Of a DNA stretch of 64,000 bases, positions 1 through 9,700 are shown piece by piece. The DNA is taken from the NCBI RefSeq assembly GCF_014698045.1, contig NZ_JACJSE010000030.1, positions 15,431 through 79,430 on the forward strand, written 5' to 3'. Origin of the DNA: Aulosira sp. FACHB-615 (lineage in GTDB: Bacteria; Cyanobacteriota; Cyanobacteriia; Cyanobacteriales; Nostocaceae). Both the position numbers and the translations under genes were made by a program. Under the pieces are notes generated by a model. It was not told where the DNA came from, did not search any database, and saw nothing but the letters and a program-made list of their open reading frames with translations. Numbering within the stretch: position 1 is the first letter of the stretch; each line of letters opens with the position of its first letter.

Positions 1-127
1 TTTAGTGTATCAATACTAAAGTGGTCTGATCTGGGACAGCAAACAGACATAAACGAAAATTTTACGGTTTGCACTCTGGGGCTATTGTTATAAACATTAA
101 TCTTAACAACTCTTAGCGAAAAGGCTT

Positions 128-766
128 ATGCAAATTCCTCATTTTCCCGAAACAAATCACCCGCTAGTTAAGTCGCTGTTTCATCACAATGACCAGGAAC
201 TGCTGAGTCTATTTCAACGATATCCAGAGGCTGGCAAGTATTTCACGGTGATTTTTTGTCGTTACAGCCCGATTGTATATACTTTAATTCAACATTCAGC
301 GCGATCGCCTGTGCAGGCAGATTATCTGTTTGCCCTGACTTGGCGACATATCTATTACGAACTGGGCGGACTGGATTTAGAAAACCCCCAACCCGGACAA
401 GAAGGTTTAACCTTACAAAATTGGCTAATTAACATCACAGCTTTTTGTATTAACGAGATTGAACTTCCACCTACGGAAGCCATTCATTATTCGCTGCAAG
501 CCACTTCGCCGCCTTTATGGTGTTATGTGGAAAAAGCTTTAGACCAGCTACCCCCGATTTTACGTTTGATGGTGTTGATGGCACAAACTTTCCATTGGAG
601 TGAAACCAGAATTGCAGCTTATTTGCAAGCGGAAGGTGAAAGAATTGCCCCTGCCGAAGTAGCCAATTTTCTCCAGGAAGGCTATCGTATGCTAGAGGCT
701 AAATTACCTGCTGACATCCGCTCTATATACCTGGGAGAAGATTTGGTTCTATCATCAACTACGTAA
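128..766 (+). CDS. Sigma-70/ECF-like protein, divergent
   Basis: A 212-residue soluble protein with the layout of a small sigma factor. An N-terminal helical part (about residues 25-85) resembles sigma region 2, and a C-terminal part (about 133-200, starting ALDQLPPILRLMVLMAQ) resembles the region 4 helix-turn-helix. Sigma factors recruit RNA polymerase to promoters; whether this one still binds core polymerase cannot be told, since the region 2 motifs are weak. No anti-sigma gene lies beside it. An AAGG lies just before the ATG. The exported TPR protein follows 90 bp downstream on the same strand and may be co-transcribed. The family assignment is from fold-like sequence pattern and is moderately secure; a helical hypothetical protein is the alternative. 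Confidence 0.6.
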   Translation: MQIPHFPETNHPLVKSLFHHNDQELLSLFQRYPEAGKYFTVIFCRYSPIVYTLIQHSARSPVQADYLFALTWRHIYYELGGLDLENPQPGQEGLTLQNWLINITAFCINEIELPPTEAIHYSLQATSPPLWCYVEKALDQLPPILRLMVLMAQTFHWSETRIAAYLQAEGERIAPAEVANFLQEGYRMLEAKLPADIRSIYLGEDLVLSSTT

Positions 767-856
767 TATTGCTGGTGTTATTGGTAATTATGCCGCACAA
801 AATAAAACTTTTACTGAAACTTTATACTTTAAGCCGAATTTCCACAGGTAAGTTTT

Positions 857-1978
857 ATGCAGCAACGGCATTTTTTCCCATCTGCTCACACCTTAAATTC
901 TAGAAGCTACGAATTTTGGCTGCTCAAGGGTATCACTACTGGGCGACGGGGTGATCATTTCCCATTTTTTAGTTTTTTCTTTTTACTGTTGACTTTTTTA
1001 TTAACTCCAATTGTGGCCAATGCGAGTGATATTACTCAACAACTTCATCGTCCTGTAAACAGTTCGAGTTGGCAATATGACAGAGATGAAGCTGATAGTT
1101 TGCTGCGGATTGGTGAACAGCAATATCGCTCAGGTAATGCAGCAAAAACTATTGACTCTTGCTTACAAGCTTTAGAGATTTATCATTCCATTGGTGATGT
1201 CAGAGCTACCGGGTTAACTTATGAATTACTAGCTAAAGCTTATATTCAACAAGAGCGTTACAAAGAAGGGGAAGACGCTTTACGCCGAAGATTAGCGATC
1301 GCACGGGATAGCAAAGATTTTCAAGCCCAAATTTTTGCCTTAAATAATATTGCCGCAATTCTTCTGCAAAAAGAGGAAACTGTCGCCGCCGGAAAAGCTG
1401 TGCAAGAAGCATTAACTATCGCTCAAGGTGTGAACAATATCGAAGGGCAAGGACTTTCTTTGAGCAATTTAGGTTTAGTTACTGCCAGACTGGGTGATTA
1501 TAACAAGGCGATTAAACTTTATGAAACTGCTTTAAGTTATCGCCGCCAAAAAAATGATCCAATTGGTGAAGCCAACACTCTGAATAATTTAGGTGATGCT
1601 TATCTGGCGGCGGGGAATTATCCCGATACCATCGGCGCTTATGGGTTAGCAATGCGGTTGGCGAGACTGAATGGCGATCGCAATATTCAATTACGCGCCA
1701 TTGATGGTTTAGTCAAGGCGCATACTTCTGTCGGACGCAATGAACGCGCTTTTGAATTACTCCAAGAACGTTTAGTCATCGCCCAAGAATTACAAAATCT
1801 GCCAGAACAGTTAAAATCATTTGAATCTTATGCTGCATTCTATGAGCGGTTAGGTAATTATGCCACAGCCAAGAATTTTTACGAACGAGCAATTGCGATC
1901 GCCAATACTCTAGAAGACACGAAACGCGAACTGGTGTTAAAAGATAGATTAACAAAGTTGCAGAAAAAGCGCAGTTGA
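857..1978 (+). CDS. Exported TPR-repeat protein
   Basis: A 373-residue protein. A long basic N-terminus is followed by a strongly hydrophobic stretch (about residues 36-53, phenylalanine- and leucine-rich) ending at VANAS, so it is probably secreted or membrane-anchored. Residues about 80-370 are successive 40-residue tetratricopeptide repeats with typical A/L/Y/G spacing (for example AGNYPDTIGAYGLAMRLARL), which form protein-binding superhelices. No catalytic domain is visible. AGGTAAG sits 7 bases before the ATG and supports this start. It follows the sigma-like gene by 90 bp. A hairpin lies 55 bp after the stop. The partner protein is unknown. Confidence 0.85.
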   Translation: MQQRHFFPSAHTLNSRSYEFWLLKGITTGRRGDHFPFFSFFFLLLTFLLTPIVANASDITQQLHRPVNSSSWQYDRDEADSLLRIGEQQYRSGNAAKTIDSCLQALEIYHSIGDVRATGLTYELLAKAYIQQERYKEGEDALRRRLAIARDSKDFQAQIFALNNIAAILLQKEETVAAGKAVQEALTIAQGVNNIEGQGLSLSNLGLVTARLGDYNKAIKLYETALSYRRQKNDPIGEANTLNNLGDAYLAAGNYPDTIGAYGLAMRLARLNGDRNIQLRAIDGLVKAHTSVGRNERAFELLQERLVIAQELQNLPEQLKSFESYAAFYERLGNYATAKNFYERAIAIANTLEDTKRELVLKDRLTKLQKKRS

Positions 1979-2032
1979 TGTTTACGGGATTGGTTTTATC
2001 CAACTGTTGATTAAAATATGCGATGGAAAAGC

Positions 2033-2064
2033 AGATCCCCGAATTCTTGAAGAAGTCGGGGATC
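2033..2064. terminator. Hairpin after the TPR gene
   Basis: AGATCCCCGA pairs with TCGGGGATCT around an AT-rich loop. It is 55 bp after the TPR gene stop, so it may end that transcript, but no long T-run follows. The same 'CCCCGA...TCGGGG' hairpin recurs at 44012-44044, so it may be a dispersed repeat rather than a dedicated terminator. Confidence 0.45.
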
Positions 2065-2289
2065 TATTTGTATTGAAGAAAAATATATCGTGGTTATCGA
2101 CTCTGTGAGGTACAGGAAAAAATAATTAACCGCAGATGCACGCGGATGAACGCGGATGGAATTTGTGTGATTGACCTCAATTTGCTGCGACTATGTGATA
2201 TAAAAAAAATAAATATAAATTAACTTAAAAAATCCTAATTACAGTCGGATTATTCAGTAATTCTTATTGTATAAATACCTAAATTAACA

Positions 2290-2440
2290 CGATGTGCAAC
2301 TTATTTTTTAAACCCCTCTCCAAACCTCTCCCCGACGCGGAGAGAGGCTTTGAGTCTTGCTCCCCTTCCCTGTCTGCGACACGCTGCGCGAACGTAGGGA
2401 AGGGGTTGGGGGTTAGGTTTAAGAGAAAGTTGCACACGAC
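2290..2440. repeat. MITE-like inverted-repeat element (TGTGCAACTT ends)
   Basis: Within the 540-bp gap between the TPR and ATPase genes, TGTGCAACTT at the left end is matched by AAGTTGCACA at the right end, each followed inward by AAACC-type sequence (AAACCCC left, GGTTTAAG right). The interior is C-rich on the left and G-rich on the right (CCCCTCTCC and GGGGTTGGGGG) and would fold back. No coding capacity. The rest of the gap holds only the hairpin at 2033 and a small direct repeat (GCACGCGGATGAACGCGGATG) near 2138. Confidence 0.6.
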
Positions 2441-2518
2441 ATAAATTAATCAAGATAAATATATTTATTGAGCAGGTTGCACTCTCCCTGATTGTTCCCA
2501 GAGTAAATAAAATTAATT

Positions 2519-3853
2519 ATGCCTTTAGATTTAGAAAGATTTTATCAGGCTTGCAATCCTAGTCGCCCTCTGGTCATGGGAGATGCAAGCGATCGCCGTT
2601 ATTATATCGATTTTGCGGCGGTGCGGGGCGGCAAAATTATTGAGGCTCTGCTGCGGACAATTACGCGAATTTCTCCTGATACTCCCACTTGTCAATTGTT
2701 TACGGGACATTTGGGTTGTGGTAAATCGACGGAATTATTGCGGTTGAAAGCCGAGTTAGAAGAGCAGAAATTTCATGTAGTTTATTTTGAGTCTACCCAT
2801 GTCTTAGAAATGGCGGATGTGGATGTAACAGATATTTTACTGGCGATCGCAGGACAGGTGAGCGAAAGTCTGGAAGCGAAAAAAATCCGCCTCAAGCCGA
2901 GTTACTTCACGAAATTATTTACAGAAGTTGTCGATTTTTTACAAACACCAATTGACTTTGGTGTAGAAGCAGAATTATCTGTGGGGATAGCGAAAATCAC
3001 CGCCAAAACCAAAGAAAGTCCCCAACTGCGGCGACGGTTAAGAGATTATCTCGAACCGCGTACCCAAAATATTTTGCAGTCCATCAATAAAGAACTCCTA
3101 GAACGCGCCAACAACGAACTAAAAAATCAAGGTAAGAAAGGTCTAGTGGTCATTGTTGATAACTTGGATAGGGTCGCAATTCGGCCTTTACCATCGGGGC
3201 GATCGCTGCCAGAATACTTATTTATTGAACGTGGCGAACAATTACGTAAACTAGCTTGTCACTTAGTTTACACTATCCCTTTGTCGTTAATTTTTTCTAA
3301 TGATAGTGCCGAACTGCAACATCGTTTAGGTGGTGGGGTTGCGCCCAAGGTTTTACCGATGATCCCTGTACGTTTGCGTTCTGGGGAAATATTTAACCAA
3401 GGGCTATCACTGATGCGACAAATGGTCTTAGCCAGAGCTTTTCCTGACATTGAAGTGAGCGATCGCTTAAGCTTAGTTACAGAGATATTTGATAACCTGG
3501 AAACTTTGGATCGATTGTGCTTAATTAGCGGTGGTCATGTCCGGGATTTACTGGGGTTGCTGTTTGACTGCTTAAGAGAACAAGATCCACCTTTTGAGCG
3601 TGACTGTGTAGAACTAGTAATTCAACGTCAACGAGACTACCGCGCCCACGCCATTGACCCCCATGAATGGGAGCTAATTTTTCAGGTGGTAGAACAGCAA
3701 AGAGTTGGTGGTGACATCGCCTATCACGCTCTTTTACGCAGTTTATTTGTCTTTGAATATCGTGACCATCGAGGTGCTTGGTTTGCTGTCAACCCAGTTA
3801 TCGCTGAGACACAAAAATTTCAATCATGGTTGAAGATTCACAAGCAGATATAA
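2519..3853 (+). CDS. P-loop ATPase, partner of the STAND/WD40 protein
   Basis: A 444-residue P-loop NTPase. Walker A is GHLGCGKST at residues 63-71, and a Walker B-like VVIVDNLDRV lies at about 209-218, followed by sensor-like and helical regions of an AAA/STAND-type module. There is no signal peptide or membrane segment, so it is cytosolic. Its last 28 bases overlap the start of the STAND/WD40 gene in another reading frame, implying translational coupling and a shared task. Such ATPases in cyanobacteria are uncharacterised to my knowledge; the ATPase call is secure from the motifs, but the biological role (signalling, defence or programmed death) is inference from the neighbour. Confidence 0.8.
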   Translation: MPLDLERFYQACNPSRPLVMGDASDRRYYIDFAAVRGGKIIEALLRTITRISPDTPTCQLFTGHLGCGKSTELLRLKAELEEQKFHVVYFESTHVLEMADVDVTDILLAIAGQVSESLEAKKIRLKPSYFTKLFTEVVDFLQTPIDFGVEAELSVGIAKITAKTKESPQLRRRLRDYLEPRTQNILQSINKELLERANNELKNQGKKGLVVIVDNLDRVAIRPLPSGRSLPEYLFIERGEQLRKLACHLVYTIPLSLIFSNDSAELQHRLGGGVAPKVLPMIPVRLRSGEIFNQGLSLMRQMVLARAFPDIEVSDRLSLVTEIFDNLETLDRLCLISGGHVRDLLGLLFDCLREQDPPFERDCVELVIQRQRDYRAHAIDPHEWELIFQVVEQQRVGGDIAYHALLRSLFVFEYRDHRGAWFAVNPVIAETQKFQSWLKIHKQI

Positions 3854-6800
3854 AATCAGCTAACAAGCGGGCTTTACGCAGTTTAAGCAGAGCAATTTCC
3901 CTATCGCGGGGACAATTTTCTGTAGTGTTGGTTTGTTGTAACTATCGGGTTTTACAAACGCAAATCCTCCAACAAATAGAAGCATCTGCATCAAGTCCAG
4001 TCCAGAAACTCGTGATTCCCCAAAATGCGAGAAGTCTTTACAGCACAATTCATATCCAGTTGCGGACTGATGAACCACAACCATCTGCATTGAATATTTT
4101 GGGTTTAGAATCGGTAGAACATATTGATGATTTACTCAGTTCAATTAATCAAATTCGGGATGAATTTCCCAAACGTCACCTATTCCCGATGATTTTTTGG
4201 GTGAATGATGAAATATTGCAAAAAGTCGTGCGGTTAGCACCAGATTTTGCGAGTTGGGCGGCGACACCAATTCGCTTTGAAATGACGACTACACAACTGC
4301 AAGATTTTTTACGCCAAGAAACTGACTCGTTATTTGCAACAGTTTTACCGACACAACATCAAGATAATTCAGGTAATGAGCAATATTCAACCTTAGAGCA
4401 AATCTGGGAACATAACGATGAACTGCATTTTGCCATTCAGGAATTACGTCATCGCGGAATTACTTTAGAACCAGAATTATACGCCAGTTTAGAGTTTGTG
4501 TTTGGCTTGGATAATTATGTGGGCGATCGCATTCAGCGAGCCTTAACTCATTTTCAACAAAGTTTAAAAGTTTGGCAACAATTAGCCTTAGAAAACTGTA
4601 CTGAAAATTCTCTCTCCACCATTCCCAATACTTGGACTACGGAATTAGATATTCTCAGTAATCATACTTCACCTTTAGTCCGTCAAGGTGTATTACTTTA
4701 TTATTTAGGTTTGTGTTATATCCGCCTCGCCGAACAAAATCAAATTGAAAATCGTCGTTGTTGGGATGAATCGAAAGCTTATTTACAACAATCATGTAAT
4801 GTTTTGGAGTTGGCGCAACGATTTGATATTGTTGCCGAATTTATTAGTCAACTCGCAGAAGTTTTAGAACATTTAGAAGAGTGGTCAGAATTACAGACAG
4901 TAGCGCAAAAATCTTTAGAACTACATCAAATTTATGGTAGTCAAATTCAACTTGCTTGTGACTATGGTTTTTTAGCTCAAGTTGCTTTACAACAGTCGCG
5001 TTGGATGCAGGCGAGTATTTTAGCCCATGTGTCTTTATTAAAATTAGGAGAAGCTCAAAGACAAGGCGCTTCCCATCAATATTTATTTCCCTCTTTACTG
5101 GCGCAAATTTATTATTTAATTTTAGCCGAAGCCCAACAAAGTTTAGGCGACCATAAAATTGCGAACGAATATTTAGAAAAAGCTGCAAAAGCCCTACCGA
5201 ATGCGTTGGAAAATAGCGCCCATCAATATAACGCCCATCGTTATATTCGCTTATTACGCACACTGCGATCGCTTTACTTTGCGGCTGGGCGATATTCAGA
5301 AGCTTATACTATCAGACAAAAACGGCGTTCTGTCGAACAACAATATGGTTTTCGGGCTTTCATTGGCGCGGGACGTTTACAACCCCAACGACAAGCCACT
5401 AACCCCGCTTTGATGTCACCTTCGGGAACCAGCAGCGTCGCCTTAGAAATTGAGGCTTCTGGGCGAGAAGGCGATATTAATAACTTAATTGGCAAAATTA
5501 GCCGTGCTGACCAAAAATTAATGATTATTCACGGTCAGTCTGGTGTCGGTAAAAGTTCTACCGTTAGCGCCGGGTTAGTCCCAGCCTTACAAAATCGTAC
5601 CGTCGGCGACCAAATTGCCGTGCCTGTGGTAATTCAAGTTTACACAGATTGGGTGCGTGAATTTGGGAAAGCTTTAACGGCGGCGATGTCTCACATTCAG
5701 CGAGAAGAAGTCATAGAAGTCAGCGCATCTGATACCCATATCCCCATCACCACGGCTGATATTTTGACCAAATTAACTGAAAATGCCAATAAACATTTAA
5801 TTACAGTTTTAATTTTTGACCAATTTGAAGAATTTTTCTTTACTTGTAGTCAGTTAGCAGAGAGGCAAAAATTTGATAGATTTTTGCGAGATTGTTTAAA
5901 TGTTTCCTTTGTGAAAATCATCTTTTCCATCCGGGAAGATTATTTATATCGGTTGCTGGAATTTAAAAATCTCGCCGCCTTAGAAGCCATTGATTATAAT
6001 ATTCTTGATAAAAATATTCGATATCAATTAAATAATTTTTCCCCCGAATATGCAAAGGTAATTATTCAAAAATTAACCGAGCGATCGCAGATGAGTTTAG
6101 AACCTGCGTTAATCGAGGCTTTGGTCGAAGATTTATCCGCAGATTTGGGCGAAGTGCGACCAATAGAATTACAAGTTGTGGGCGCACAACTCCAAGATGA
6201 ACGGATTAATACATTAGCCCAATATCAACCATATCGCCCCAACAAACTGATTGAGCGGTATATTAAAGAATTAATCAAAGATTGCGGCCCCGAAAATGAA
6301 CGCGCCGCGTTATTAGTTTTATATTTACTCACAGATGAAACTAATCAAAGACCTTTTAAAACCCGTGCCGAATTAACTACAGAAATTGCTGAATTAGAAG
6401 ATGCGGGTAAATTAGAATTAGTCTTGAATATTTTAGTTAGTTCTGGTTTGGTTGTGTTATTTCCTGATGTACCGGAACGCTATCAACTCATTCATGATTA
6501 CTTAGTAGATTTGATTCGGTACTTGCAAGAACAAGAATCAAGTTTACAAGCCAAACTTGATCAATTACGCCGCAAAGTGGATCAAAGTGAATTTGAAATT
6601 GAACGCCTCAAAAGTGAACTGCGCCAAAAAAAGCAACAAGCTAGACTCCCAGAATCTCCGCCCCCGCAAGGGTTTGATTTAGTTACAGAATTACGAGAAT
6701 TACGCAAGCGTGAAGAATTAAGTCAGTTAGAAATTGAACAATTAAGGTCGGTGCTGAAAGAAAAGGAACTCACAGCACAACTCGCAGCCGCCCAAGAAAA

Positions 6801-8910
6801 ACAAAGGCTGAACGAAGCCAGGTTAAATCGTTCTTTGAAAGTTGCTTTATCGGTAGCATTTTTAGCAATTGTTGGCTTGTCAATTTCCATCATTAGCGTT
6901 TTAGATAGCGAAATTAAAACCCTGAGTGTTTCTAGTGAAGCTTTATTTGCATCCCAAAAAGGTATCGATGCGTTAAAAGAAGGAATCAAAGCCGGGAGAA
7001 AATTAGAACAGGCTATTTGGGTAGACCCCTCCACACAACAGCAAGTGCAAACGGCGTTATACCAAGCAGTGTCAGGTGTCAGGGAGATTAACAGGTTAGA
7101 AAGTCATACCGGAGGGGTGAATAGTGCTGTATTTAGCCGTGATCGCTTCTTAATTGTCTCCGGTAGCGCCGATAATACAATTAAACTCTGGCGGGCTGAT
7201 GGTACTTTACTCAAAACTCTGTCGGGACATGAAGATATAGTTAACAGTGTTAGTTTTAGTCCCGATGGGCAAATCATCGCCTCTGGTAGTCAAGATATGA
7301 CCGTAAGATTATGGAGTCGGGAAGGCAAATTACTCCACACCCTCAAAGGTCATACGGCTGTAGTGAATAGCGTGAGTTTCAGTCCCGATGGGCAAGTTAT
7401 CGCCTCAGCCAGCACCGACAACACCGTAAAATTATGGAGTCGTGATGGAAAACTACTCCGCACCTTAACCGGACATCAAAGTTCTGTTTTAGATGTAGCT
7501 TGGTCGCCGGATAATCAAATTCTCGCTTCAGCCAGTGCTGATCAAACTATCAAACTTTGGAACCGGGAAGGTAAATTACTCAAAACTTGGCCAGCACATA
7601 ATGATGCTGTCAAAAGTCTAGCTTGGTCGCCCGACAGTAAAACCCTTGTTTCTGGCAGTTTAGACCAAACAATTAAACTCTGGAATCTCCAAGGTCAACT
7701 CATCAGAACTTTTTCTGGTCACACAGCAGAAATCACCAGCGTCAGTTTTAGTCCCAATGGTCATACAATTGCCTCAGCTAGTCTCGACCAAACCGTGAAA
7801 TTGTGGAGTCCCACAGGTTTACTGTTGGGGACTCTCCGGGGTCATAACAATTGGGTAAACAGTGTGAGTTTTAGTTCTGACAGTCGGACTGTGATTTCCG
7901 CGAGTCGTGACAAAACTGTGAAACTTTGGCGCTGGGATGATGTGCTGTTACGTAACCCCAACAGCGACCAAGCTGACTGGATTACCAGTATCAGTTTTAG
8001 CCCTGATAGCCGCAATATCGCCGCCGCCAGTCGAGATTCCACAGTCAAAATCTTAAATAGCCAAGGGCAAATTTTACGCACCTTCTCAGGTCACAAAGGT
8101 CAAGTTTGGGGGGTGGCTTGGTCAAGGGATGGTCAAAATATTGCCTCAAGTAGTAAAGATAAAACCGTCAAGCTGTGGAGTCGGGACGGTAAACTGCTGC
8201 ATACTTTAACAGGTCATCAAGATACAGTATTGGCGGTAGCTTGGTCGCCCGATGGTCAAGTTATCGCCTCAGCGAGTAAAGATCAAACCGTCAAGCTGTG
8301 GAATCGGGATGGCAAACTGCTGCACACTTTAACAGGTCATCAAGACGCTGTAAATTGGGTAGATTTTAGCCCTGATGGTCAATTGTTAGCCTCCGCCAGC
8401 GACGATAAAACAGTGATGATTTGGAGTCGGGACGGCAAACCACAAAAAACTTTAAAAGGTCATAATCGTCCGGTGAATGGTGTGGCTTGGTCTAGTGATG
8501 GTCAAACTTTAGCTTCCGCAAGTATTGATAGCACAGTTAAAATTTGGAGTCGAGACGGTAAACTACTCAATGATATTTCGGGAGACGGTGATAGCTTCAT
8601 TAGTGTGAGTTTTAGTCCTGATGGCAAAATGTTGGTAGCAGCCAGTGAAGATAAACTCAAACTCTGGAACCGAGATGGTAGATTACTTATTGCACTCAAA
8701 GGTGATAAAGAAGAATTAACGAGTGTGAATTTTAGCCCAGATGGTAAAACTCTGGCAGCAGGTAGCGGTAAAGGAATGGTAGTTTTTCGGACTTTAGCAG
8801 ATATTAAACTCGAAAATTTGCTGAGACGGGGTTGTGATTTGTTACATGATTATTTGCAGAAAAATCCTAAAGTTAGTCAGAGCGATCGCAGTTTGTGTTT
8901 GAAACAGTAA
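3826..8910 (+). CDS. Giant TPR-STAND NTPase-WD40 protein
   Basis: A 1694-residue multidomain protein. Residues 1-170 look like a degenerate P-loop fold without Walker A; 200-520 are TPR-like helices. A STAND NTPase follows (nSTAND1 type), with Walker A HGQSGVGKSS near 570 and Walker B LIFDQFEEFF near 661. A coiled coil (about 900-1000) and one membrane segment (about 1005-1028) precede 14 WD40 repeats (about 1088-1655), enough for two seven-bladed propellers. STAND proteins are switch ATPases that oligomerise when the repeat domain senses a signal; WD40 is the likely sensor. The start overlaps the upstream ATPase gene by 28 bases. WD repeats 9-11 are very alike at DNA level, suggesting recent repeat duplication. 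No recognisable nuclease or protease effector domain is seen. Confidence 0.9.
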   Translation: MVEDSQADIKSANKRALRSLSRAISLSRGQFSVVLVCCNYRVLQTQILQQIEASASSPVQKLVIPQNARSLYSTIHIQLRTDEPQPSALNILGLESVEHIDDLLSSINQIRDEFPKRHLFPMIFWVNDEILQKVVRLAPDFASWAATPIRFEMTTTQLQDFLRQETDSLFATVLPTQHQDNSGNEQYSTLEQIWEHNDELHFAIQELRHRGITLEPELYASLEFVFGLDNYVGDRIQRALTHFQQSLKVWQQLALENCTENSLSTIPNTWTTELDILSNHTSPLVRQGVLLYYLGLCYIRLAEQNQIENRRCWDESKAYLQQSCNVLELAQRFDIVAEFISQLAEVLEHLEEWSELQTVAQKSLELHQIYGSQIQLACDYGFLAQVALQQSRWMQASILAHVSLLKLGEAQRQGASHQYLFPSLLAQIYYLILAEAQQSLGDHKIANEYLEKAAKALPNALENSAHQYNAHRYIRLLRTLRSLYFAAGRYSEAYTIRQKRRSVEQQYGFRAFIGAGRLQPQRQATNPALMSPSGTSSVALEIEASGREGDINNLIGKISRADQKLMIIHGQSGVGKSSTVSAGLVPALQNRTVGDQIAVPVVIQVYTDWVREFGKALTAAMSHIQREEVIEVSASDTHIPITTADILTKLTENANKHLITVLIFDQFEEFFFTCSQLAERQKFDRFLRDCLNVSFVKIIFSIREDYLYRLLEFKNLAALEAIDYNILDKNIRYQLNNFSPEYAKVIIQKLTERSQMSLEPALIEALVEDLSADLGEVRPIELQVVGAQLQDERINTLAQYQPYRPNKLIERYIKELIKDCGPENERAALLVLYLLTDETNQRPFKTRAELTTEIAELEDAGKLELVLNILVSSGLVVLFPDVPERYQLIHDYLVDLIRYLQEQESSLQAKLDQLRRKVDQSEFEIERLKSELRQKKQQARLPESPPPQGFDLVTELRELRKREELSQLEIEQLRSVLKEKELTAQLAAAQEKQRLNEARLNRSLKVALSVAFLAIVGLSISIISVLDSEIKTLSVSSEALFASQKGIDALKEGIKAGRKLEQAIWVDPSTQQQVQTALYQAVSGVREINRLESHTGGVNSAVFSRDRFLIVSGSADNTIKLWRADGTLLKTLSGHEDIVNSVSFSPDGQIIASGSQDMTVRLWSREGKLLHTLKGHTAVVNSVSFSPDGQVIASASTDNTVKLWSRDGKLLRTLTGHQSSVLDVAWSPDNQILASASADQTIKLWNREGKLLKTWPAHNDAVKSLAWSPDSKTLVSGSLDQTIKLWNLQGQLIRTFSGHTAEITSVSFSPNGHTIASASLDQTVKLWSPTGLLLGTLRGHNNWVNSVSFSSDSRTVISASRDKTVKLWRWDDVLLRNPNSDQADWITSISFSPDSRNIAAASRDSTVKILNSQGQILRTFSGHKGQVWGVAWSRDGQNIASSSKDKTVKLWSRDGKLLHTLTGHQDTVLAVAWSPDGQVIASASKDQTVKLWNRDGKLLHTLTGHQDAVNWVDFSPDGQLLASASDDKTVMIWSRDGKPQKTLKGHNRPVNGVAWSSDGQTLASASIDSTVKIWSRDGKLLNDISGDGDSFISVSFSPDGKMLVAASEDKLKLWNRDGRLLIALKGDKEELTSVNFSPDGKTLAAGSGKGMVVFRTLADIKLENLLRRGCDLLHDYLQKNPKVSQSDRSLCLKQ

Positions 8911-9050
8911 ACCAAAATCATTCAGGTATTGTATTAAATTTTTTATCACAACTTTATCTAAATATTGCGAAAGCACAAAAAAACACGGTAAAAGAAATTT
9001 AGCTTGAAAAGCTACAGCAAATAAACGTCAAAAAAACTGACTCTACCTTT

Positions 9051-9680
9051 ATGACTCGAACATCTTTCGCTGTTTTCATAGCAGCATTCGCACTGATGTG
9101 CAGTGGTATCACCACCAAAGCTGAAGCTTTTAGCATTACCCCTGATCGAAATGGGCCAACATTTATTCTTGATCAAGAAAAAAATTCTTTAAAAGCTATC
9201 AAACACTTGGAAATTTTCGATAATAAATATGATGTAAATTTTATTACTGGAACTTTTGAAGATTTATCACCAACAAACCGAGGAATTACAACTTTTTACC
9301 GCAATCAGCATCTTGCCCGTCAAGCTGGTATAACTCTTTGGCAAACTTTAATTAATTTCTCCGACTCATCAGGTAATTTATTTTCCTCTATAGAAGATGT
9401 TGACGGAAACTTATCTCATCAATGGAATATTCCCTTTGTTTTTCGTGATGGTCTTGGCGCAGGTTGGTGGCGGGGAATAATTGATGATAATTATATTGGC
9501 TTCGCTCGCGTAGGCAGAGTTAACGCTTCAACTTTCGATTTTACCGAACTCACCTACGCCAACTTTCAGTTATCAGCAAAAAAATCTGTACCAGAACCTC
9601 TAACTATTTTGGGTAGCTTGACTGCGGCTGGCTTTGGTATCGCCATCAAAAGAAAATTTGGCTCTATGTGCCAGGATTAA
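9051..9680 (+). CDS. PEP-CTERM sorting-signal protein
   Basis: A 209-residue exported protein. An N-terminal signal peptide (hydrophobic core FAVFIAAFALMCSG, Ala-rich cleavage region ending KAEA) is followed by a beta-rich domain without recognised family. The C-terminus carries a PEP-CTERM tail: VPEPLTILGS, a hydrophobic helix, then basic KRKFG. In this system the tail is cut by an exosortase and the protein goes to the cell surface or matrix; no exosortase gene is in the window. The gene converges on the lytic transglycosylase gene with only 20 bp between stops. Confidence 0.85.
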   Translation: MTRTSFAVFIAAFALMCSGITTKAEAFSITPDRNGPTFILDQEKNSLKAIKHLEIFDNKYDVNFITGTFEDLSPTNRGITTFYRNQHLARQAGITLWQTLINFSDSSGNLFSSIEDVDGNLSHQWNIPFVFRDGLGAGWWRGIIDDNYIGFARVGRVNASTFDFTELTYANFQLSAKKSVPEPLTILGSLTAAGFGIAIKRKFGSMCQD

Positions 9681-9700
9681 TATCGCAGTTTATTTGAAAA

